Notes under the pieces: generated by a model
Told to the model about the DNA's origin: nothing
The model's database searches: none
What the model saw: the letters and a program-made list of their open reading frames with translations, nothing else
Position numbers and translations under genes: made by a program
Part shown: positions 56,390 to 64,000 of the stretch, in pieces
Numbering within the stretch: position 1 is the stretch's first letter
How the letters are laid out: every line of letters begins with the position of its first letter
DNA from: Eubacterium plexicaudatum ASF492
Lineage (GTDB): Bacteria; Bacillota; Clostridia; Lachnospirales; Lachnospiraceae
NCBI RefSeq assembly: GCF_000364225.2
Contig: NZ_AQFT02000001.1
Location: 558,001-622,000 of the forward strand
DNA: 64,000 nucleotides
Direction: 5' to 3'

Positions 56390-57545
56390 GGAATATATGC
56401 GTTATCCTGTCTATGAGAGTACGTATCAGCCAGATAAGGATTACAGCGAAAAGCAGGCTCAGATCCGGGCAGTTGCATTTTATCTGCCGCAGTTCCACAC
56501 GTTTCCGGAAAATGACGCCTGGTGGGGTAAAGGCTTCACCGAATGGTCAAACACAGAAAAATGTGCGGCCAGATTTCCGGGACATTACCAGCCGCGCAGG
56601 CCGCATCCGGACATCGGGTTTTATGACCTGCGTTCACCGAAGACGATGCAGAGACAGATCGAACTTGCGCGGAAGCATCAATTATACGGGTTTTGTTTTT
56701 ACTATTATTGGTTTTCCGGAAAGACACTGATGCAGAGACCGTTAGAGATCTTTTTAGAGCATCCGGAATGGAAGCTGCATTTTTGTCTGTGCTGGGCGAA
56801 TGAAAATTTTACAAGGGCATGGGACGGCGCCGAGCGGGAAATACTGATGAAGCAGGAATACCGGGAATCAGACCCGCGGGTGTTTATATCCGGTCTCAAA
56901 AAATACATGCAGGATCCACGCTACATCAGGGTTGGCGGGAAGCCGGTATTGCTTATTTATGATATGGGAAGCATACCGAATCTGAAAAAGACAATCCGCA
57001 AATGGCGGGAGGAAGCTAAAAGACAGGGGATCGGAGAGATCCGGATCTGGATGTGCAGGACTTATCAGAACACGGCCGGACGGCTGGGCATAGAAGCGCA
57101 GATTGATGCGGAAGTGGAATTCCCGCCTCATAATATGTGGTGGCCGGTTATCAGAGACACGCGGCATAGCTGTGATGAGGCAAAGGTGTTCAGCTATCCG
57201 AAGCTGGTAGAGCTTGTGACAGCCAGGATCGGGAATGAGGGAAAGTCAGATCATGGGAAGCGTCCGCTTTACCGGACCTGCATGATGGGCTGGGACAATG
57301 CCTGCCGCAGGCAGAAGGGATGGACGGTGTATGATGGATATTCTTTAAAACTGTTTGACCGATGGCTGCGTGCGATTGTGCAGGAGGCGGGGAGAAAGAG
57401 GGCGGAGCAGAGATTGTTCTTTGTGAACGCGTGGAATGAATGGGGAGAAGGGACTTATTTGGAGCCGGATGAGAAGTATGGGTATGCGAATATCAATACG
57501 TTGTCTGAGAATATATGCAGGGGTAAGAAAGAGGAAATAAGATGA
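56295..57545 (+). CDS. WbsX-family glycan protein (GH99-like)
   Basis: The 416-aa protein belongs to the WbsX/GH99-like family of polysaccharide clusters. Motifs are AVAFYLPQFHTFPENDAWWGKGFTEW, YGFCFYYYWFSGKTLMQRPLE, WANENFTRAWDG, DAEVEFPPHNMWW and FFVNAWNEWGEGTYLEPDEKYGYA. It has no signal peptide. The start has AGGAGAGG and overlaps the previous gene; ATG 56397 is an alternative. A second WbsX domain occurs in the gene at 59868. The reaction is not established. Confidence 0.9.
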   Translation: MLRYRKIIRWICSLAEAEKVRSIWKRHRQKHREYMRYPVYESTYQPDKDYSEKQAQIRAVAFYLPQFHTFPENDAWWGKGFTEWSNTEKCAARFPGHYQPRRPHPDIGFYDLRSPKTMQRQIELARKHQLYGFCFYYYWFSGKTLMQRPLEIFLEHPEWKLHFCLCWANENFTRAWDGAEREILMKQEYRESDPRVFISGLKKYMQDPRYIRVGGKPVLLIYDMGSIPNLKKTIRKWREEAKRQGIGEIRIWMCRTYQNTAGRLGIEAQIDAEVEFPPHNMWWPVIRDTRHSCDEAKVFSYPKLVELVTARIGNEGKSDHGKRPLYRTCMMGWDNACRRQKGWTVYDGYSLKLFDRWLRAIVQEAGRKRAEQRLFFVNAWNEWGEGTYLEPDEKYGYANINTLSENICRGKKEEIR

Positions 57546-58345
57546 AAACAGATCAATATACGAATCCTTTGATTGAATTCAGCTATATATTCGGAAAATA
57601 CCGTTTCCTGCTTGGGCAACTGGTGGGAAAAGAATTTAAAAATAAATACCGCAGAAGTTATTTGGGAATTATGTGGAGCTTATTAAACCCGTTATTGATG
57701 ATGGTCATTGTATCCTCAGTGTTTTCTTTTATTTTTCGCTTTGATATAGAGAATTTTCAAGTGTACCTGATTTTGGGGCAGATTACCTTTAACTTTTTTT
57801 CAGAAGCAACCCAGGTATCGGTATCAACCATCGTGGGTTCCGGGCAGTTGATAAAAAAAGTATATTTGCCGAAATATATCTTTCCGCTCAGTAAAGTGAT
57901 TTTTTCGTTCATCAATCTGGGTTTTTCTTTTATAGCGGTCATAATTGTGATGATTTACTACCGAATACAGCCGGGCATCTATATACTCTTTTTACCGGCG
58001 TGGCTTTTTTATTATTTTATTTTTACATTGGGAGTCAGCTTGTTTTTATCAGCTCTGATGGTTTTTCTGCGGGATACACAGCATTTGTATTCTCTTGTAA
58101 TTGTAGCTTTTGGGTACCTGACTCCGATATTTTATCCGGTGTCGTCCTTGACGCCCTGGATGCAGAATGCCATGAAGCTGAACCCGCTGTATCATTATAT
58201 CACTTTTATAAGAAATATTATGCTGTATGGTCAGTGCCCTTCTTTGATGGATCATTTGATATGTCTGGCATGGGCATTGGCAGCTGTTGCAGCAGGTATG
58301 CATTATTTTTTCAAAAAACAGAGTAAATTTATCTTATATATATAA
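57542..58345 (+). CDS. wzm: Polysaccharide ABC transporter permease (Wzm type)
   Basis: The 267-aa ABC-2 membrane protein has six helices, with a cytoplasmic start GQLVGKEFKNKYRRSYLGIMWSLLNPLLMM typical of Wzm/TagG. It exports a completed lipid-linked glycan. It starts 4 bp inside the WbsX gene end (ATGA) and is followed 13 bp later by its ATPase. Confidence 0.93.
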   Translation: MKTDQYTNPLIEFSYIFGKYRFLLGQLVGKEFKNKYRRSYLGIMWSLLNPLLMMVIVSSVFSFIFRFDIENFQVYLILGQITFNFFSEATQVSVSTIVGSGQLIKKVYLPKYIFPLSKVIFSFINLGFSFIAVIIVMIYYRIQPGIYILFLPAWLFYYFIFTLGVSLFLSALMVFLRDTQHLYSLVIVAFGYLTPIFYPVSSLTPWMQNAMKLNPLYHYITFIRNIMLYGQCPSLMDHLICLAWALAAVAAGMHYFFKKQSKFILYI

Positions 58346-58358
58346 TGAGAGGATTGGT

Positions 58359-59857
58359 ATGGATAACAGTGTTGCTGTGAAAGTGAATCATGTATTCATG
58401 CATTTTAATATGGCATCGGAAAAAATAGACAGCATGAAAGACTATTTTATAAAAATGATCAAAAGAGAATTATTTTTAAGGATTTCATTGCGGTCAATGA
58501 TGCCGATTTTGTAATAAAAAAAGGGGAAGTATTCGGGATCATCGGAACAAACGGCAGCGGAAAATCAACTTTGTTAAAGATTATTTCGGGTATTCTGACG
58601 CCAACGCAGGGAAACGTGAGCGTGACAGGAACGATCGCGCCTTTGATTGAGTTAGGGGCAGGTTTTGATGGAGATCTGACTGCGCGGGAAAATATATTTT
58701 TAAACGGAGCAATACTTGGATATAAAAAAGATTTTCTGGAAGAAAAATTTGCAAGTATTGTGGATTTTGCAGAGCTTTGGGAATTCCTGGACATGCCGAT
58801 CAAGAATTATTCTTCGGGTATGGTGGCACGTATGGCATTTGCGATTGCTACCGTTGTAAAGCCAGATGTATTGATTGTAGATGAAATATTGGCTGTGGGA
58901 GATTTTATGTTTCAGCAGAAATGTGAGCAAAGAATTCGGGAGCTGATGTCAGAGGGCACAACTGTTGTGATTGTATCGCACAGTATAGAGCAGATTGAAA
59001 GCTTATGCGACAGGGTCTTATGGATTGAAAAAAGCAAGGTGCAGATGATCGGCAGGACGTATGAGGTATGTAATGCATACCGGGGCATGCAGGATACTGC
59101 AGACAGCAAAAGTGTAAAAAGCAGGAAAACAGTTGTGAAGGAAAAATGCTTTGCCTGCGGAAACAGGGCCGAGTTCAGAATTGATGAAGAGGCAACATTA
59201 GTGCGTGAAGCCTGCTGCACGAAGTGCGGATGCAGTATACGGGTCAGTGATGCGGCGAGGATATATCTTACAAAAGGGCTGGGGCTGCCTGAGACCAAGG
59301 CATCTTTGCAGTCAGCGGAAAGCAGTATTGATGGTAAGACGATTTTAAACTGTAGCAATTACGGAGTTTTTAAGGAGCATTTCTGCAGGCTGCCCGGATA
59401 TCGGGAGTTGAGTGGAAATGAAAAGGAAAGATGCAGGCTGCTGTATGATCTGCCTTACACAGACAATACCTTTGATCTGCTCCTTAATGAGGAACTGATG
59501 GCATATTTTCAAAATCCGAAGAAGGTTTATGAGGAATGCTGCCGGGTATTGAAAAAAAACGGGATTTTGCTGCTGACCGTGCCTGTGCATGAGGGCAGGA
59601 GGACAAAATTTCGGGAAAATCTGAAAAAGACCGTATACAGAGGAGAAGGCATGAAGGTATATGTCGACTGGGGAGATGATATTTGCCAGTATTTGGAGGA
59701 GACAGGTTTTCAGGCCAAGATGTATCCATGTCATAGTTTTCATAAAAATGATGAAATTACGGATGTAGACCGGGATTATGAAAAGTCCTTGAAGACGCAC
59801 CCGTTAAATTTTTACAAATATAATTCGATTGTGATTATAGCGAAGAAGAGCAAATGA
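58359..59857 (+). CDS. wzt: Polysaccharide ABC transporter ATPase (Wzt type) fused to a methyltransferase-like domain (apparent frameshift)
   Basis: As printed the start (MDNSVAVKVNHVFMHFNM) ends at 58514. One more T in the run 58473-58477 gives IKRELFFKDFIAVNDADF and joins it to the ATPase, 499 aa in total. The ATPase has Walker A GTNGSGKST, signature NYSSGMVARM, Walker B VLIVDEILAVGD and H-loop IVSHSIEQ. After residue 245 comes a four-Cys cluster (CFACGN...CCTKCGC). A class I methyltransferase-like domain follows (LPYTDNTFDLLLNEELMAYF... CRVLKKNGILLLTVP) with a degenerate SAM loop, in place of the usual Wzt glycan-binding domain. Confidence 0.9.
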
Positions 59858-59867
59858 GGAGAAAAGT

Positions 59868-62800
59868 ATGGAAAAGCATGCACTGCAGTGGACGGGGGAA
59901 AGATTTTTACCCTGGCTTAGTAATATACAGCCAGATATCGCATTGGAACATCTGAGCAGGTATTTTGCAGCCAGAATATTCTGTGTGGGCAAGGATGTGT
60001 TGGATGTTGCTTCGGGGGAAGGATATGGAAGCCAGATTTTGTCAGACGCTGCTGCAAGTGTACTGGGGGTGGACATATCAGAAGAGGCCGTACGCAATGC
60101 AAAGGAAAGATACCGGTCCGATCATTTGGATTTTGCTGTACAGGATGCAGCATATTTAGAACGGTTGGGGCAAAAGTTTGATGTAGTTACAGCTTTTGAG
60201 ATGATCGAGCATATACAGCGCCAGGAGCAGTTTATTATCCAGGTAAAGAAGGTGCTAAAAGAATATGGCATTTTTATGGTATCCACACCGAATAAATATG
60301 TACATGAAAACGAATGGCATACACACAATGAATTTCATGTAAAGGAATTGTATTTTGAAGAGTTTCAAAAACTTCTCGAAAAGAATTTCCGCTACTGCTA
60401 TTTTTATGCACAGAGAGTATACCGCGCTTCGGAATCCTGGCGTCTGGAAAGCAGCGGCTTTGGCGCAGTACATCAGGATTTGGTTCGGATAGACGAAAGC
60501 GGAACGGTACAAATAAAAGATGCAGATAAAAGTCCGGGTTATTTTTTGTGTTTTTGCTCGGATCAACCAATTGAAGATTTGAAGGAGAAGTATTATCTGA
60601 CAGATGTTTCAGACCGTTTAAAAAGTAATTTGGAGAAGGAAAATCAAATACTGCGGAATCCTGATTTTCATTATATGAATCAATATACGGTTTATTATGA
60701 TTATGGAAACGGGTTTTCAGAGGAGCAAAAGGATTCCTTTGCGTTTCGTTATACGGAGGATTTTGATAAGGTGCAGCTGCGAATCACCCTGCCGGAGCAT
60801 GTGAAGCAAATCAGGCTGGATCCGGTAGAACAGCGGTTTTGTATGCTCCGGAACCTGTACATAACAGGATGCCCGAAAGAAAGGGTTATGTCGAATCATT
60901 CGCAAGAATTTGATGGTTATCTGGTTTTTACAAATCATAAGGATCCGCAGATTGTCATGCATACCGACGGGATAAAAGAACAGGAGATTTTTATTTCTTA
61001 TGAAATTCTGGTATATGAAAGCGCCGGACTGTGGGCGCTTCTGAATGAAAAACGCTTAGATAGTGAAAAATTAGCAGAGGAACGTACAAAATCTGCACTC
61101 TTGTGTGAAGAATTAAATATGCAGAAGCAGGAAAAGAAACAATGTGAGCGGGAAAAACAGAGTTTGTTAGAACAGAACAAAAAATCAGGTCTGGAAAAAC
61201 AGAAGCTGTTGGAACAGGTGAAAGAAGCAGAGAGGGAAAAGCAGGAGCTACTAGAGTGTTGTGCAAGGATGGAACTGGAAAAGCAGGAGCTGGCAGCCAG
61301 TGAAATGGATTTGCGTAAAGATATATCAAAATTGCTGCAGGATATTTCTGATATTTATGCATCGGCCAGTTGGAAACTTAGTAAACCGGTAAGGGTGGCT
61401 GGAACATCTGTTCGCTGGATGACAGAGCATTTTGGGGTAGTGCATAAATGTCATACGGCGTTTCGTATATTGAAAAATGGAGGAATTAAGCTGCTGCTCC
61501 ATGAAATAAGGCATTATAAGGAATATAAGTCCTGCCTGTCGCCAACAGAAAATCCTGATTTGTCTGTTGATGCAAAATATCAGGAAAATAAGGACTTCTC
61601 AGTTCGGACTGCCGATGTAAAGCTGCTGGCTTTTTATTTGCCTCAGTTTCATGTATTTCCTGAAAATGAGGAATGGTGGGGCAGCGGATTTACGGAGTGG
61701 ACAAATGTTAAAAACGGAGAGCCGGGATTTGACGGACATGAACAGCCGAGAGTTCCGCATCCGGATTTCGGGTATTATGATCTGACAGATATCCATGTAC
61801 TTGAAAAGCAGGCTGAGCTTGCCAGGCAGCATAAAATCTATGGATTTTGTTTCTATTATTACTGGTTTTCCGGAAAACGGCTGATGGAAAAGCCGCTGGA
61901 TTTGCTGCTGGAACATCCTGAAATTGAGCTGAATTATTGCATTTGCTGGGCAAATGAGAACTGGACGAGGGCCTGGGACGGACAAAACAGGGATATCCTG
62001 ATTGCTCAGAATTATTCTGGTGCAGATGATCACAGATTCATAGCGGATCTGAAAAAATATATAGAGGATAAACGTTATATCCGTATTTATGGAAAACCCT
62101 TGATCCTTGTATATAATCCGGGGCAGATTCCCGACTGCCATAGGAGCTTTGGGGAGTGGCGCCAAACGGCAAAGGAGCTTGGAATCGGTGAAATACTGAT
62201 CTGGACTTGCAGGACTGCAAATCATACGGCAAGGGAATTGCATATTGAGGACTGCATTGATGCAGAGGTTGAATTTCCGCCGCATAATATGTGGTGGGAG
62301 TCTGCAGCAGTCAGAGGTGTTGATCTGGGTGGGAAGAGTGCGTTTTTATACAGTTATTCTAAAGTGGCGCAGGAGGCTGTCAGCAGGATGAAAACAGCAA
62401 GGCAGAGAGTGCCGCTTCATCATGGCTGTATGCTGGCGTGGGATAATGCGGCCAGAAGAAAAGATGCCTGGTTTACCTACTGTGGATTTTCATTAAAAAG
62501 CTTATATCGATGGGTGCTTGAGATTGCTGAGGATGCAAGGAAGACTTTTGAACCGGAAGAAAGATTTGTATTTATAAATGCATGGAATGAGTGGGGAGAA
62601 GGAACCTATCTGGAGCCAGATGAGAAATATGGCTATTCCAGTATTAATACCGTATCGAAAGCTTTGCTGGGAATGCCGTTTTGTGAAGATTTAAAAATAC
62701 TTCAGCTTGGCAATGATGCACTGGAGGAGTCTGCATTCCGGACAGGGGCGGCATCCGCAATAGCGGTACAGATTCATATGTTTTATCCGGATACGCTGGA

Positions 62801-64000
62801 AGAGATCATTTATAGCCTGAATCAGATTCCATATGCCTTTGATTGCTATGTATCTACAGATACAAAAGAAAAGCAGGCAGACATTGAAAAAAGATGCGGA
62901 AGGACTGTAGATGCAAAAGTCTTTGTGTGGAGGTCTATGACAACCGGGGCAGGGATGTAGCGCCGTTTTTCATGCAGATGAAGGAACGGATTGACAAATA
63001 TGACTATATCTGCCATATACATTCCAAGAAAACAAAAACAAATGACCATGGCGATGACTGGAGAAAATATAATTTTGAACATTTATTTGGCAGCAGCGAA
63101 TACCTGAAGCGTGTGTTCTATTTATTTGAATCGGATCCTGGAATAGGGCTTTTAATGCCGGAGACATATCCGATATTGGAATTACAGGCGGAATGGGGCG
63201 GCAATCAGGAGGGTACGGCAGCACTATTGCAAAAACTGGGTGTTCAGGCGGAACTTCCAAAGGAACCGGTATTTCCTGTCGGAAATATGTTCTGGGCCAG
63301 GACAGCCGCTGTCAGAAAAATGTTTACCTATGGCTTTACACAGAAAGATTTTCCGCCGGAAGCAGGGCAGGTTAATGCAACGCTTGCCCATCAGGTCGAA
63401 AGGGCATGGATCTATCTGATAGCCAGTGAGGGGTATTCATACCGCAAAATATTTAATCATTGTCAAAGCAGGAACACAAAGCTGCAAAAGAAAAGACGGC
63501 TGATGGCGTATGTCCATTATGATAAAGAAAACAGGATTTCGAAGGATGATTTAAAAACACTTGCGATTTTTTCCGGAATCTGTGAAAAAGTGCTGTTTGT
63601 TACGAACTCTGCCATATGCCAGGAAGATTTGGATCATGTGGACAGATATGCGGATCGTATTTTGGTAAGGGAAAATACCGGATATGATTTTGGCGCATGG
63701 AAGGATGCATTGTTTGATTTTGGGAGGGAACAAGCAGAGCAGTTCGATGAGTTGATTTTGCTGAATAACAGCTGCTTTCCGCCAGTATTTGACATACGTG
63801 AAATGTTTGCTGAAATGGAAGGACAGGACTTGGACTTCTGGGGCAATACCGTATCACCATTCAGTCCGGATGGATCTTATATTAAAGAAGCATGTATTTA
63901 TGAGCATTTGCAAAGCTATTTTATGGTGTTTCATGCGAAGGTTATCGAAAGTAATGTCTTCTGGGAATTTTGGGAAGAACTGCCGGAATGCACGGAACTG
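59868..64000 (+). CDS. Giant multidomain glycan protein: methyltransferase, coiled coil, WbsX and RgpF domains (cut by window end, apparent frameshift)
   Basis: Domains in order: SAM methyltransferase (about residues 1-200, with VLDVASGEGYGS and FDVVTAFEMIEHI) and a beta-rich segment (about 255-385). A long Glu/Lys/Gln coiled coil follows (about 390-490), then a WbsX domain (about 580-935, LAFYLPQFHVFPENEEWWGSGFTEW). A rhamnan-synthesis F domain follows (HMFYPDTLEEIIYSLNQIPYAFDCYVSTD... NRGRDVAPFF... HIHSKKTKT... NTGYDFGAWKDAL). The printed frame stops at 62960. One base missing near 62926-62928 (VFV to VEVYDNRGRD) reconnects the RgpF part, which stays open to the window end. It is probably a large synthase for the exported glycan. 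Confidence 0.88.

Overview
The window looks like a chromosomal segment of a low-to-mid GC, spore-forming, anaerobic Firmicute, most like Lachnospiraceae (Clostridia). The reasons are recN followed by spoIVB, AGGAGG-type ribosome binding sites, Gram-positive style lipoproteins and carbohydrate ABC transporters, a chemoreceptor, and a gut-type sugar repertoire of maltodextrin, sialic acid and a serpin. No rRNA, tRNA or CRISPR array was recognised.

Layout. (1) 1-2346: 3' part of recN and complete spoIVB. (2) 2347-16650: a decayed prophage-like island of small phage genes, a BRO/KilA-C antirepressor, an RHH regulator and exported proteins. It is riddled with four insertion sequences, one nested inside another; each has perfect terminal repeats and target duplications. 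The island is bracketed by the spoIVB 3' end and a degenerate second copy of that 3' end 14,304 bp downstream. (3) 16.7-25.8 kb: two AlbA_2 (Schlafen-like) regulators, a FliD-like protein, a chemoreceptor and an exported serpin. (4) 25.9-29.2 kb: an ASKHA/2Fe-2S reactivase-like protein, a HAD hydrolase and an AraC regulator. (5) 29.4-39.1 kb: glycogen/maltodextrin phosphorylase, a GGDEF protein, and a maltodextrin operon (binding protein, two permeases, 4-alpha-glucanotransferase, LacI regulator). (6) 39.2-47.0 kb: a minus-strand sialic acid operon (nanE, nanA, Na+/solute symporter, YhcH, ROK kinase, RpiR regulator, nagA) with divergent nagB, taking sialic acid to fructose-6-phosphate. (7) 47.5-52.1 kb: a small ORF, a RecQ-like helicase fused to a phosphoribosyltransferase, a DprA-like protein (candidate nucleic-acid/defence cassette) and a broken Rpn-type gene. 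(8) 52.9-64.0 kb: an XRE regulator and an ABC-dependent surface polysaccharide cluster with GT4, two GT2, two WbsX domains, Wzm, a Wzt-methyltransferase fusion, and a giant methyltransferase-WbsX-RgpF protein that runs off the end.

A theme running through the whole window is that about twenty otherwise healthy genes are broken by the apparent loss of a single base, nearly always in an A or T run. In each case restoring one base rejoins two halves of one recognisable or coherent protein. The uniform direction and type of lesion argue for base-calling or assembly error rather than mass pseudogenisation. Genes are therefore annotated here over their restored extents, with the break position given.
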